Part shown: positions 46,700 through 56,214 of the stretch, one piece after another
Layout: every line of letters begins with the position of its first letter
Position numbering within the stretch: the first letter of the stretch is position 1
Origin: Streptomyces fuscichromogenes
GTDB taxonomy: Bacteria > Actinomycetota > Actinomycetes > Streptomycetales > Streptomycetaceae
Length of the DNA stretch: 64,000 nucleotides
Assembly (NCBI RefSeq): GCF_014645815.1
Contig: NZ_BMML01000019.1
Span: forward strand, 1-64,000
Reading direction: 5' to 3'
The notes under the pieces: generated by a model
What the model was told of the DNA's origin: nothing
Database searches by the model: none
Seen by the model: the letters and a program-made list of their open reading frames with translations, nothing else
Position numbers and translations under genes: made by a program

Positions 46700-46813
46700 T
46701 TGTCGCCAGGGCTTGTCGGTGTGCTCAGCCTGTGTGCCGCTTGCGGGGGGCGCTGCTGCCGGCCCCTTGTCCGCCGCAACGGTGCTCAGCCACCGCGGCC
46801 ATGTCCGGCGGAG

Positions 46814-48589
46814 TCACTCCGTGCCCGTCGTTCCTGTCGCTCCCGCTGCCACGATCGCCTGGAGGATGACCGTGTGGATCTGCGACGGGTCGTCGACCTG
46901 GTGGCCCGAGCCGCCGGTGGCCTCGGCCATCTGCTGTGCCTCCTGTTTCGAGGCGTCGGGGCCGATGGCGATGACGATCAGGGGAACCGGCTTCTGCGGG
47001 TCGCTCAGCCGGCGCAGGTTGCTGAGCAGCCGGGTGCGGGAGATGCTGCCCGGGTCCTGGTTCTCGCCGTCCGTGAGGACGACGAGGGCGTTGAACCTGC
47101 CCTTGGCGTAGGTGGCCGTCGCCTCCCGGTACGCGGCCAGCGTCGTGTCGTACAGGCCCGTCGCGCCGTTCGGGACCGGCTTGAGGTCGCTGAACGCCGA
47201 GGACAGGAGGTCGCGTTGGGTGCCGGTGCCCTTGCGGTCGCCGAGGCGTTCCGTCGGGACGAGGACGCGGTAGTCCTTGGCGCCGTCCAGCTTGGTGGAG
47301 AACTCCCAGAGGCCGATCTCGTCCTCGGGGGTGAAGGTCGCGAGGGCCTGGAGGAGGGAGGCCTTGGTGACGTCCATACGGGAGCGGCCCCCGGAGACCG
47401 GTTCGGACATGGACGCGGAGGCGTCGACGACCGTGGTGATCCGGGCGCTCTGCACGGTGATCGTCCAGGTGCCGAGGGCGTCCCGCACGGCCGACTCCGA
47501 GGCCGCTGCCACGGCCGGCTCGGCGTAAGGCTGCGGGTCGCTGCCGCCCGCCCGGTCGACCAGGGCCGCCGGCACGCTCTCGTCGTCCGTGCGGAAGCCG
47601 TCCTTCGCCAGCAGCGTCCGCTGGGCCGGCTGCTGCACGTACGTCATGAACCGCAGCGCGGCCCGGCTCTCGTCGGTGCTCAGCTCCGTCTCGTCGAGCA
47701 GGGCGTAGGGGTAGTCGAGCGCCGGTGAGCCGTCCTTCGGATAGAAGAGGTCGAGGCGCCGGGCGGAACCGGCCGTGGCGTTGTGGGCGAAGGCCGCCTG
47801 TTCCGTGAGGATCAGCGCCTGGTTGCGCCGGGGGTTGCCCTGTTCCGTGCCGGAGGAGTCGCGCGGCAGGGTGTCGACGACCTGGGCGTCGGTGGCGGAG
47901 ACCCGCTGCGAGAGTGTCTTCATCAGCGCGGCGGCCCTGGTGGCCCCGCCCTTCACCCTCGCCGCGGCCGTACCGAGCTGCGTGAGCGCGAGCAGCCCCG
48001 CCGCGCTGCGCGCCGGATCGGCCGCGCCCAGCTTCACCGAGTCGCTCCGCGTCGAGGCCCCGACCAGCTCCAGCCAGCTGTACGTCCGGTCGGGCCACCC
48101 CAGTGACTTCGCGGCGGCCGGCACCATCCCCACCGCGACCGGTGTCTCGGCCACATTGCCCAGCGAGGTCACCTGGGCCGCCGTACCGGCCGCCGCGACC
48201 CGGTCCAGCCACAGCGACGAGTCCGGCACCCACACCTGCGCATCCGGCTTCCGGCCCGCCTGGAGCGTGTCGCTGACCTTGTACGACTCCTCGGCGTCGA
48301 CCGTGACCGCGATGCACCGTCCGTCGGAGGTGACGTCCTGTGCGCGGGCCCGTTTCGCCGCCGCCGTCAGCGTGGGCGCGAGGTCGGGGGAGACGGCGAC
48401 CGTCACCCGTACCGGGTCGTCCTGGCAGGAGGCGCCGAACGGGAGCAGACCGCTCCGTACGGCGGCCGCCGTACCCCCGGCGACGACCAGGACGAGGGCG
48501 GTCGTGACGGCCGTCGTGCGGCGGCGGGTGCGTGGACGGGGGGCGGCCGCACCCGCCCTGGGTGGATCGGGCAAGCTGTGACGTCCCAT
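46814..48589 (-). CDS. Membrane-anchored protein with solute-binding-like and von Willebrand A domains
   Basis: This 591-residue protein has an N-terminal membrane anchor (residues about 28-50, AVTTALVLVVAGGTAAAV). Next come an extracellular substrate-binding-protein-like region of about 300 residues and a C-terminal VWA domain with an intact metal-binding DASAS motif (TTVVDASASMSEP). Such hybrids are frequent in streptomycetes; roles in binding or cell-surface interaction are suspected but not shown. ATG 48589 has GGAGGGG upstream. The preceding Pro-rich stretch in frame is not likely coding. Confidence 0.82.
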   Translation of the reverse strand: MGRHSLPDPPRAGAAAPRPRTRRRTTAVTTALVLVVAGGTAAAVRSGLLPFGASCQDDPVRVTVAVSPDLAPTLTAAAKRARAQDVTSDGRCIAVTVDAEESYKVSDTLQAGRKPDAQVWVPDSSLWLDRVAAAGTAAQVTSLGNVAETPVAVGMVPAAAKSLGWPDRTYSWLELVGASTRSDSVKLGAADPARSAAGLLALTQLGTAAARVKGGATRAAALMKTLSQRVSATDAQVVDTLPRDSSGTEQGNPRRNQALILTEQAAFAHNATAGSARRLDLFYPKDGSPALDYPYALLDETELSTDESRAALRFMTYVQQPAQRTLLAKDGFRTDDESVPAALVDRAGGSDPQPYAEPAVAAASESAVRDALGTWTITVQSARITTVVDASASMSEPVSGGRSRMDVTKASLLQALATFTPEDEIGLWEFSTKLDGAKDYRVLVPTERLGDRKGTGTQRDLLSSAFSDLKPVPNGATGLYDTTLAAYREATATYAKGRFNALVVLTDGENQDPGSISRTRLLSNLRRLSDPQKPVPLIVIAIGPDASKQEAQQMAEATGGSGHQVDDPSQIHTVILQAIVAAGATGTTGTE

Positions 48590-48708
48590 GACGGTGGTGC
48601 CCCTCCCTGTCCCCCGACAGCCCGGCGCGCACGGTCTTCGTAACTGCTTTCGAGACAGTAGTGGCGCGAAGATGGCCATGGGGCGGGATTGCTCAACTGG
48701 AGGCAGGA

Positions 48709-49509
48709 GTGCAGGTGGAGGCGGACCAGGTGGCCGGTACTTACCCACTGGAGCGGCCGTCGCGGCGGATGTTCAGGGACGAGACACTGCTCGTTCTGGG
48801 GCTTTCGCTGGGTGCGAGCGGAGTGTCCGCCCTGATCAGCTTTGTCGGATCGGTCACCAAACCGGGTGGCCTCAAGGACCAGGCGGCGACCCTCAACGCG
48901 TCGGCCGCACCGGGCCGCCCCTGGCTGGATCTCGCCTGGCAGCTCTTCGGCATCGCGAGCGCGCTCGTCCCCGTCCTCCTGGTCGCCCACCTCCTCCTGC
49001 GCGAGGGCGCGAGCCTGCGCACCCTCGGCTTCGACCGCACCCGCCCCTGGCCCGACCTCGGGCGCGGCGCGGCCGTCGCCTCGGTGATCGGCAGCACCGG
49101 AATCGCCTTCTACCTGGCCGCGCGCGGCCTCGGCTTCAACCTCACGGTGGTCCCGGAGGCACTGCCCGAGGTGTGGTGGAAGTACCCCGTACTGATCCTC
49201 TCCGCGATGCAGAACGCGATCCTCGAAGAGGTCATCGTGGTCGGCTATCTGCTGCGCCGGCTCGACCAGTTGGGCTGGACGGCCGGCACCGCGCTGGTGG
49301 CGAGTTCCGTACTCCGCGGCTCGTACCACCTCTACCAGGGCATCGGCGGCTTCGTCGGCAACATGGTGATGGGCGTGGTCTTCGTCTACCTGTACCGGCG
49401 GTGGGGCCGGGTCGGTCCCCTGGTGGTGGCGCATTCCCTGCTCGACATCGGCGCGTTCGTCGGCTACGCGCTGCTGGCCGGGAAGGTGGGCTGGCTGCCT
49501 ACGGCGTGA
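48709..49509 (+). CDS. CPBP family intramembrane metalloprotease
   Basis: This 266-residue protein has about seven or eight hydrophobic segments. It contains the CPBP (CAAX/Abi) catalytic motifs: EEVIVVGYLLRRL with the paired glutamates, SVLRGSYHLYQG with the histidine, and AHSLLDIGAF near the C-terminus. Members process prenylated or membrane proteins and some protect against bacteriocins or phage. GTG 48709 has GGAGG 5 nt upstream. Its 3' end overlaps the convergent PhzF gene by 11 nt. Confidence 0.88.
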   Translation: MQVEADQVAGTYPLERPSRRMFRDETLLVLGLSLGASGVSALISFVGSVTKPGGLKDQAATLNASAAPGRPWLDLAWQLFGIASALVPVLLVAHLLLREGASLRTLGFDRTRPWPDLGRGAAVASVIGSTGIAFYLAARGLGFNLTVVPEALPEVWWKYPVLILSAMQNAILEEVIVVGYLLRRLDQLGWTAGTALVASSVLRGSYHLYQGIGGFVGNMVMGVVFVYLYRRWGRVGPLVVAHSLLDIGAFVGYALLAGKVGWLPTA

Positions 49510-50311
49510 GCAGTTCGCCGTCGACGACGGTGACCGCGCGCCCGGTCAGCAGCACGCGGTCTCCGCGCAGCGCGGTCCGGACGAGCCCGGTACGACGGGA
49601 GGCCTGAAGCCCCGTCAGATCATCGCTCCCCAGCCGCCCGGACCAGTGCGGCGCGAGGGCGGTGTGCGCGCTGCCGGTCACCTGATCCTCGTCGATGCCG
49701 ACGTTCGGGAAGAAACAGCGGGAGACGTAGTCGTACCCCTGGGCCGGATCCGCGGCGCGGGCGGTGGCGATGATCCCGCGCGCGGAGTAGGCGGCGAGGG
49801 CCCTGTGGTCGGGGCAGAGGCCGAGGACGGTCTCCTCGTCGGCGAGTTCGAGGAGCAGATCCCCGATGTCCGGCCCGGTGTCGAGGACGGCGACGGGTTC
49901 GGCCCCGAGCGCGCCGGCGACCCCTTCGGGCACGTCGACCCGGGTGAGCGGGGCGGTGGGGAAGTCGAGGGTGATCGACCCGTCGGCGCCGGCCGAGGCG
50001 ATCAGCACCCCGCTCCGGGTGGCGAACCGTACCGGCCCCTGGTGCGCCCCCGTGGTGTGCAGCACATGAGCCGTGGCCAGGGTGGCATGCCCGCACAACG
50101 CGACCTCGGTGACCGGCGTGAACCACCGCAACGCCCAGTCGGCGTCCCCGCCGGCGGGCAGGGGGTGCGCGAACGCGGTCTCGGCGTGGTTCACCTCCAT
50201 GGCGACGTTCTGCATCCACCCGTCCTCGGCAAAGCGGTCCAGTAGCACCACCCCGGCCGGATTCCCGGAGAACGCCCGCTCGGCAAAGGCATCGACGATT
50301 CGAATCCGCAT
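49499..50311 (-). CDS. PhzF family isomerase/epimerase
   Basis: This 270-residue protein of the diaminopimelate-epimerase fold is recognised by IVDAFAERAFSGNPAGV at the N-terminus, NHAETAFAHPL with the catalytic glutamate, LCGHATLATAHVL, and DEDQVTGSAHTALAPHWSG. PhzF itself isomerises a phenazine precursor, but most members outside phenazine clusters have unknown substrates, and no phenazine genes are nearby. ATG 50311 gives the canonical start M-R-I-R-I-V-D-A-F. Confidence 0.9.
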   Translation of the reverse strand: MRIRIVDAFAERAFSGNPAGVVLLDRFAEDGWMQNVAMEVNHAETAFAHPLPAGGDADWALRWFTPVTEVALCGHATLATAHVLHTTGAHQGPVRFATRSGVLIASAGADGSITLDFPTAPLTRVDVPEGVAGALGAEPVAVLDTGPDIGDLLLELADEETVLGLCPDHRALAAYSARGIIATARAADPAQGYDYVSRCFFPNVGIDEDQVTGSAHTALAPHWSGRLGSDDLTGLQASRRTGLVRTALRGDRVLLTGRAVTVVDGELLTP

Positions 50312-50388
50312 GCCCCAGACGCTAGGTCCTGCCCCGTGCCCCCGACCAAGGCCAATCCCGGAGCCCTGGACCGATTTCCACCTGGCGC

Positions 50389-50450
50389 GTGCCGCCCTGC
50401 GGCACGCCTGCCCGCAGCTGAATTTTTCAGGGGCGCGGGGAACTGCGCGA
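50389..50450. repeat. Interspersed streptomycete repeat, copy D
   Basis: GTGCCGCCCTGCGGCACGCC, a short spacer with TGAATTTTTCA, and GGGGCGCGGGGAACTGCGCG match copy A at 10556-10615 nearly throughout. The copy sits between the start of the PhzF gene and the argG terminator. Confidence 0.75.
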
Positions 50451-50524
50451 GCAACCACGACGGTGTCGCACCGGCCGGGCTGCCGTCGGCTCCCGGGGCG
50501 CGAGGCCCCCGCGCCCCGGCAACG

Positions 50525-50556
50525 AAAAGGGGCCGACCCGCCATCGAGTCGGCCCC
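50525..50556 (-). terminator. Intrinsic terminator of argG
   Basis: Read on the minus strand, a 9-bp stem (GGGGCCGAC with GTCGGCCCC) and 10-nt loop are followed by CTTTTCGTT, giving a U-rich tail. It lies 14 nt past the argG stop. Confidence 0.85.
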
Positions 50557-50569
50557 CTGAGCGGAACGC

Positions 50570-52018
50570 TCAGTCCGTGCCCAGTTCCATCGCCGCCCGG
50601 TCCAGCAGTTCGTCGGCGTCCGGCGCAGCCTCCCCACGGGACGCGATCGCCTCGGCGCCCCCCTCCGGCATGTTGCCGATCAGGCCCGTCGCCGCCGCCT
50701 GCGCCGCACCGATCGCCGGGTTGGCGGAGCCGATCAGGCCCAGCCCCGCGTACTGCTCCAGCTTCGCCCGCGAGTCGGCGATGTCGAGGTTGCGCATCGT
50801 GAGCTGGCCGATCCGGTCCACCGGGCCGAACGCCGCGTCCTCGGTGCGCTCCATCGACAGCTTGTCGGGGTGGTAGCTGAACGCCGGCCCCGTCGTGTCG
50901 AGGATCGAGTAGTCCTCGCCGCGCCGCAGCCGCAGCGTCACCTCACCGGTGACGGCCGCGCCGACCCACCGCTGCAGCGACTCGCGGATCATCAGCGCCT
51001 GCGGGTCCAGCCACCGGCCCTCGTACATGAGGCGCCCCAGCCGCCGCCCCTCGTTGTGGTACTGCGCGACCGTGTCCTCGTTGTGGATCGCGTTGACCAG
51101 CCGCTCGTAGGCCGCGTGCAGCAGCGCCATGCCCGGCGCCTCGTAGATGCCCCGGCTCTTCGCCTCGATGATCCGGTTCTCGATCTGGTCGGACATGCCG
51201 AGCCCGTGCCGGCCGCCGATCGCGTTGGCCTCCATGACCAGCTCGACGGCGGTCTCGAACTCCTTGCCGTTGACGGTGACGGGGCGGCCCTGGTCGAAGC
51301 CGATCGTCACGTCCTCGGGAAGGATCTCGACCTCGGGGTCCCAGAACCGCACGCCCATGATCGGCTCGACGGTCTCGATGCCGTTGTCCAGGTGCTCCAG
51401 GGTCTTCGCCTCGTGCGTGGCGCCCCAGATGTTGGCGTCGGTGGAGTACGCCTTCTCGGTGCTGTCCCGGTACGGCAGCCCGTGGGCCACCAGCCACTCG
51501 GACATCTCCTTGCGGCCGCCGAGCTCGGTCACGAAGTCCGCGTCCAGCCAGGGCTTGTAGATCCGCAGGTGCGGGTTGGCGAGCAGGCCGTAGCGGTAGA
51601 ACCGCTCGATGTCGTTGCCCTTGAAGGTCGACCCGTCGCCCCAGATCTGGACGTCGTCCTCCAGCATCGCCCGCACCAGCAGGGTGCCGGTGACGGCACG
51701 GCCGAGCGGCGTGGTGTTGAAGTACGCCCTCCCGCCCGAGCGGATGTGGAACGCGCCGCAGGTGAGCGCGGCCAGGCCCTCCTCGACCAGCGCGGCCCGG
51801 CAGTCCACCAGGCGCGCGATCTCGGCACCGTAGGTGTGCGCGCGGCCGGGCACCGAGGCGATGTCGGGCTCGTCGTACTGGCCGATGTCGGCGGTGTAGG
51901 TGCACGGGACGGCGCCCTTGTCGCGCATCCACGCGACCGCGACCGAGGTGTCGAGCCCGCCGGAGAAGGCGATGCCGACGCGCTCGCCGGCGGGAAGGGA
52001 GGTGAGGACCTTGGACAT
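50570..52018 (-). CDS. argG: Argininosuccinate synthase
   Basis: This 482-residue cytoplasmic enzyme joins citrulline and aspartate with ATP in arginine biosynthesis. The N-terminal P-loop of the family is AFSGGLDTSVAVAWM, and YTADIGQYDEPD and GGRHGLGMSDQIENR are further landmarks. It belongs to the longer bacterial type, with a roughly 50-residue C-terminal extension compared with 400-residue enzymes. ATG 52018 starts MSKVLTSLPAGERVG. There is no ribosome site; instead a promoter ends 6 nt before the ATG, so the message is probably leaderless. ARG-box-like palindromes overlap that promoter. Confidence 0.97.
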   Translation of the reverse strand: MSKVLTSLPAGERVGIAFSGGLDTSVAVAWMRDKGAVPCTYTADIGQYDEPDIASVPGRAHTYGAEIARLVDCRAALVEEGLAALTCGAFHIRSGGRAYFNTTPLGRAVTGTLLVRAMLEDDVQIWGDGSTFKGNDIERFYRYGLLANPHLRIYKPWLDADFVTELGGRKEMSEWLVAHGLPYRDSTEKAYSTDANIWGATHEAKTLEHLDNGIETVEPIMGVRFWDPEVEILPEDVTIGFDQGRPVTVNGKEFETAVELVMEANAIGGRHGLGMSDQIENRIIEAKSRGIYEAPGMALLHAAYERLVNAIHNEDTVAQYHNEGRRLGRLMYEGRWLDPQALMIRESLQRWVGAAVTGEVTLRLRRGEDYSILDTTGPAFSYHPDKLSMERTEDAAFGPVDRIGQLTMRNLDIADSRAKLEQYAGLGLIGSANPAIGAAQAAATGLIGNMPEGGAEAIASRGEAAPDADELLDRAAMELGTD

Positions 52019-52024
52019 AGGAAG

Positions 52025-52053
52025 ATTATGCATGAGAACGCATGGTCATGCAA
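52025..52053 (-). promoter_or_regulatory. argG promoter with ARG-box-like operator
   Basis: On the minus strand TTGCAT (52053-52048) and CATAAT (52030-52025) are spaced by 17 nt, an excellent promoter. Transcription should begin at the ATG itself (52018). The TTGCATGACCATGCG and CTCATGCATAAT stretches resemble arginine-repressor boxes and overlap both promoter elements, so ArgR would block polymerase. Confidence 0.7.
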
Positions 52054-52075
52054 CGCCCCTGTTGGGTGCCCGGGA

Positions 52076-53251
52076 TCACGAGGAGACGGCGCCGCACAGG
52101 GCGTGGTCGATCAGGGTGCTCGCCGCGTTCTCCTGGCCCAGGATGTGCTCCGGGGTGTCGCCGCGTGCCTCGGACATGGAGACCACCGCGCTTCGCCGGC
52201 CGTCGTCGGTGACACCGTTGAGCGTGATGTAGCCGCCGTCCCCGCCCTCGTGGCTCCAGTAGGTTCCGCCGCAGCTCAGCGGGCGTTCGGCCAGGCCGAG
52301 CCCGTACCGGCCGCCGGGCCACAGCTGTTGGACCTCCGCGCTCACGGGGACGGTCCGCTTCATCTCGGCCAGCTGTCGCGCCGGTAGCAGGCGGCCCGTG
52401 AGCAGCGCGCGGAAGAGGTCGTTCTCGTCCCGCGTGGTCGTGACCCAGGAGAGGGTCTCGGAGTCGACCGGTATCTGGTCGGTGACGTCCACCAGGGAGT
52501 CCGGGCCGAAGAGCTGGTAGGCCCTGGCGTGCGGCCTGGGCAGGGCGGGCGAGGTGCCCGTCCACCGGGTCCGGTCGAGGCCGAGCGGGCGCAGGACACG
52601 GTCTTCGATCACCCGGTGGGCGGGTCGGCCGGTGACCCTCTGGACGATCATGGTGAGCAGGACGTAGCCGGTGTTGGAGTACTCCCAGCCCGCGCCGGGC
52701 GGGAAGTCCGGCGGGTGGGCCATGGCCCGCGCGACCAGCTGCCCGGGGGTGTGGACGTCGTGGCGCTGCTGGTGGTACTCCTCCGGCGTGGTGTATCCGG
52801 GCAGGTCGTCGTGGATGCCGCTGGTGTGCTGGAGGAGTTGGCGGACGGTGATCCGGCTGCCGTCGTTGCCGTTGCCCCGCACCACTCCCGGCAGCCGGCG
52901 CTCGACCGTGTCGTCCAGGGACAGCCGGCCCTCGGCCGCCAGCTGGAGTACGACGACGGCGATCAGCGTCTTGGACGTGCTGGCCATGCGGAAGTAGCCG
53001 TCGGAACGGACCGGCCGGCCGGTGGCCAGGTCGGCGGTGCCGCTGGTGGCGACGGACTGCCGGCCGTCGGGCCCGATCACGCGCGCCTGCACGCCGCTGA
53101 CACCAAGGGCCCGGATCGCCTCGGTGTCCCGGCGTAACTGCTCCGCGGGGGAGGGGCCGGAGGGCCGGGCGACGGCGTCGGCCGCCCCGGCGGTGAGCAG
53201 GGTGGTGACCGCGAGGGCCGTGGCGAGGTGCTTCCGCAGGGTCGGAATCAT
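52076..53251 (-). CDS. Secreted serine hydrolase (beta-lactamase/D-Ala-D-Ala carboxypeptidase family)
   Basis: This 391-residue exported protein has a signal peptide (residues 1 to about 28, ending near ADAVA). Its class-C-like fold has the catalytic S-T-S-K (S-x-x-K, in MASTSKTLIAV), the Y-S-N motif in WEYSNTGYVLL, and a late HEGGDGGY that takes the place of K-T-G. It probably acts on peptidoglycan peptides or small esters rather than as a true beta-lactamase. It is the last ordinary gene before the transposon-like island, whose left end lies about 70 nt upstream of the start codon. Confidence 0.88.
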   Translation of the reverse strand: MIPTLRKHLATALAVTTLLTAGAADAVARPSGPSPAEQLRRDTEAIRALGVSGVQARVIGPDGRQSVATSGTADLATGRPVRSDGYFRMASTSKTLIAVVVLQLAAEGRLSLDDTVERRLPGVVRGNGNDGSRITVRQLLQHTSGIHDDLPGYTTPEEYHQQRHDVHTPGQLVARAMAHPPDFPPGAGWEYSNTGYVLLTMIVQRVTGRPAHRVIEDRVLRPLGLDRTRWTGTSPALPRPHARAYQLFGPDSLVDVTDQIPVDSETLSWVTTTRDENDLFRALLTGRLLPARQLAEMKRTVPVSAEVQQLWPGGRYGLGLAERPLSCGGTYWSHEGGDGGYITLNGVTDDGRRSAVVSMSEARGDTPEHILGQENAASTLIDHALCGAVSS

Positions 53252-53322
53252 GGCCGAAGGCTAGTTTTCGCCCTCCCCGGGCGCGATCCGGCGTACCCCA
53301 GGATCGGGAAGGGGGTATCCCT

Positions 53323-53396
53323 GACCCGTATCAGTGAAGATTCCGCGATTCTCAGCGAAGGCGAACGGACGGCTCCTCATCTCACCGAAGGTTGAG
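53323..53396 (+). repeat. Left end of the Tn7-like element
   Basis: Three copies of TCASYGAAG lie at 53331 (TCAGTGAAGATT), 53352 (TCAGCGAAGGCGA) and 53382 (TCACCGAAGGTTGAG), preceded by GACCCG. This is the usual look of transposase TnsB binding sites at a Tn7-type end. Confidence 0.8.
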
Positions 53397-53426
53397 CGCC
53401 TGCTCGGCCTGGGGGCTGGGGGTGCG

Positions 53427-54047
53427 GTGAAAGCTCTGTCGTGTGCGTACGGCGACGAGGCGTTAGCAGCGTTTGAGCTGGACTTTCTCAGCGGCGGAGA
53501 GCATTGCAGGCTCCCTCTGGGAGCGAGTCGGCAGGTTTCCTTCGAGGCCGTCGAACCTGTCAGGCCGTTCCGTTGGGACAAGGAAACGCCGGGCTTCGCC
53601 GGCTGGTACTACTCGGTGACCGCGCGGGATCACGTGGGCCATGAGTCGTGGCTGGAGCGAGACCGGTTGATCCTGCTCGACCGCGATCCGCAGGTGATGG
53701 CGACATCGTCGCGGCCTTTCTGGCTGCACTGGGACGACGGCCGAAAACAGCGCCGCGAGTGGGCCGGCCGTCCTGATCCGGTGCTCATGGCCAACGTCCG
53801 CTGGCTGTCGCGGTATCGCCGGGGACGCTCCGGTCGGCCGGAGGCTGTCGCTGAGCGCCTCCTGGAAGTGTTCAGCGAGCCGAAGGGCTTGTGGGAGGGC
53901 ACTGGACTGGTCGGCGACCGGATACAGGTTCTGCCGGTGCTGTTCCACCTGCTGTGGTCGGGGAAAATGAACGCGGATCTGTCGGGAGAACTGATGGAGA
54001 CCGGGAGCCTGGTCTGGGCGAAGGGGCGTCAGCGGTGGGCCGGTTGA
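53427..54047 (+). pseudogene. tnsA: TnsA-like transposase endonuclease subunit, internally deleted
   Basis: The frame shows a TnsA N-terminal nuclease signature (VTARDHVGHESWLERDRLILL, one residue shortened here as VTARDHVGHESWLERDR) including the first catalytic glutamate. Then, after SSRPFWLHWDDGRKQRR, it jumps to AGRPDPVLMANVRWLSRYRR. About 50 residues that normally carry the catalytic aspartate and lysine (the P-D-F and V-I-D-x-K region) are missing, an in-frame deletion around 53757-53766. It cannot cut DNA. GTG 53427 is my start choice because the upstream frame runs through the end repeats. The stop overlaps tnsB. Confidence 0.8.
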
Positions 54048-55750
54048 CGCGTCCGTCGGCTCTGGTGGTCGGTGAGAGAGTCCGATTCGACGGGCAGGTC
54101 CGGGCAGTGCTTGAGGTGACCGCCCAGGCCGCGGTCCTGGAGGACGCCGGGGATCCGCACCGGGTGTGGCCTTGATCGAGCTGTTCGAGGCGGAGGATTT
54201 TGAGGTCTTGTTCCGCCCGGAGCGGATGCCGCTGCCGGCTTCGTCCGTCCTGGAGGCGCTCCCGGCGGCAGCGGTCAAACAGGCACTGTGGTGGGAGAGC
54301 CACATCCTGGAAGTAGTGCACGGACTGCCGCCGGACGCGGAGCCCGGCACGGAACCGCGCGAGGAGTACGGACCGGGCACGTCGCTGCTACCTCAAGGAC
54401 GGGGTTGCGGGGCTGGCGGATGGCCGCGCGGCCCGCAAGCGGCCGGAGTTCGGGACGGTGGACCCCAAGGTGGTGGACGCGATGCGTCAGGCCATCAAGG
54501 AAGGCGTCGACGCCTCCACACGGACCGCGTCCTACCTGATCTGGAGGACGAAGGAGATCCTCAAGCAGACCGAGGAAGGGCAGGCGGCTACGTGGCCGTC
54601 CAGGGCCACGCTCCACCGGCTGCTGGCGAAGCTGACGAAGGGCACCCACGCGACCGGCTCGGCCGTCACGCGCCGCTCGAAGGCTCACGGGGCCGCTGCC
54701 CCGTTCGGAGAGCTGACGGTGTCGGCTCCGGGCGAGGTCATGCAGATCGACTCCACCCCGCTGGACGTCATGGTCCGCCTTGACGACGGAGTGGTCGGCA
54801 GGGTCGAGCTCACCGGCATGATCGATGTCGCGTCCAGGACGCTGTCGGCGGCGGTGCTGAGGCCGACGACGAAGTCGGTGGACGCGAGTGTGCTGCTGGC
54901 TCGCACCGTCACTCCCGAGCTGATGCGGCCGGGCTGGGTCGATGCGCTGAAGATGTCCCGGTCGGTTCTGCCGCACCGCAGGCTGCTGACGCCGGACGAG
55001 CGCCTGGAGCACGCGGCGGCCAAGCCGGTGATCGTCCCAGAGATGATCGTCTGCGACCACGGCAAGGCATTCATCTCCCACAACTTCCGTGCCTCTTGCC
55101 GGTTCCTGGAGATCGACTTCCAGCCCACCCACAAGGGCTCGCCCTTCCAGAAGGGACACATCGAAAAAATGCTGGGCTCGGTGGCCATGATGTTCACCCA
55201 GTTCCTGCCGGGCCACACCGGTCGCAACACCGACCGGCGCGGCCGGCACCCTGAGCAGGAGAACCTGTGGTCGCTGACCGAGTTGCAGGACCTGCTGGAC
55301 GAGTGGATCGTCGCGCACTGGCAGAACCGCCCGCACGAGGGCCTGCGCGACCCCGACCACCCGGGGCGGCCGTTCACCCCGAACCAGAAGTACGCGGCCC
55401 TGGTCGAGGCATGCGGTTACGTCCCGGTCGCGCTCAGCGGGCAGGACTACGTCGAGCTCCTGCCCGCGGCCTGGCGGGCCGTCAACTCCTACGGCATCCG
55501 CATCAACAACCGCACCTACGACACCCCCGACCTCGGTCCGATGCGTCTGCGTGACTCCGGTGTCAGCGCGAAGCGGGGGCTCTGGGAGGTCCACCGCGAC
55601 CCCTACGACGTCTCCTACGTCTGGGTACGCAACCACCGAGGCGAAGGCGAGTGGGTCCAAGCGACCTGGAAATACCTGAACCGGGCGCCGGTCCCCTTCG
55701 GAGACCTGGCCTGGGACCACGTCAGCCACCAACTGCCCGGACCGGCGTGA
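54035..55750 (+). pseudogene. tnsB: TnsB-like DDE transposase, frameshifted
   Basis: GTG 54035 begins MGRLTRPSALVVGERVRFDG, the TnsB N-terminus. The frame stops at 54175 but similarity continues one frame over (LIELFEAEDFEVLFRPERM) to about 54378. It then jumps frame again to CYLKDGVAGLADGRAARKRP, with roughly 25-30 residues missing, and runs open to 55750. The catalytic DDE triad is intact in the last segment, with codons at 54749 (MQIDST), 55055 (VCDHGKAF) and 55163 (KGHIEKML). The C-terminal Mu-type beta barrel is present. Two frameshifts plus a deletion make it a pseudogene unless a C-terminal product from ATG 54458 is made. Confidence 0.85.
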
Positions 55751-56214
55751 TTCTGGTCGACGAGATCCACAACATTTCGCTGATGACGCGTCACGGAGCC
55801 GAAGCCTCGGACACGTTGAAGCACTTCTCCGAGCGCATCCCAGCGACCTTTGCCTACGCGGGCATCGACGTCGAGTCCGGCAGCCTGCTTTCCGGCACCC
55901 GAGGAGACCCGATCGCCGCCCGCTTCACCTCGATGGCCACCCACCCTTTTCCCTACAACACCGAGTGGAAGGCGCTGGTGGCTCAGACGGAGGCGAACCT
56001 CGTGCTGCACGAGCACGCACGCGGCACCCTGACCCGCCTGGACCGCTTCATCCACACCCGCACCGGCGACATGATCGGCACCCTCTCCCACCAGATCCGC
56101 GGAGCCGCCGTCGACGCCGTCCTCGGCCGCACCGAGAAGATCGACAAGGCGGGCCTGCCGGCCGTCGACCTGGACATCGCGTCCCGCCGCAAGCGCCCGG
56201 ACGCAGGCCGGTGA
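55747..56214 (+). pseudogene. tnsC: TnsC-like AAA+ ATPase, N-terminus deleted
   Basis: The 155-residue frame starts at the Walker B strand (ILVDEIHNISLMTRHGAEAS) and carries the sensor and lid regions (IPATFAYAGIDVESGSLLSG, then GTLSHQIRGAAVDAVLGRTE). The Walker A loop and everything before it, well over 100 residues, is gone. The deletion fuses directly to the tnsB stop. It cannot bind ATP normally. Confidence 0.82.

Noticed and set aside
50290..50311. GATTCGAATCC resembling a tRNA T-loop
   Set aside because: It is inside the start of the PhzF gene and no acceptor stem, D-arm or anticodon arm can be built around it. I found no tRNA gene in the window.
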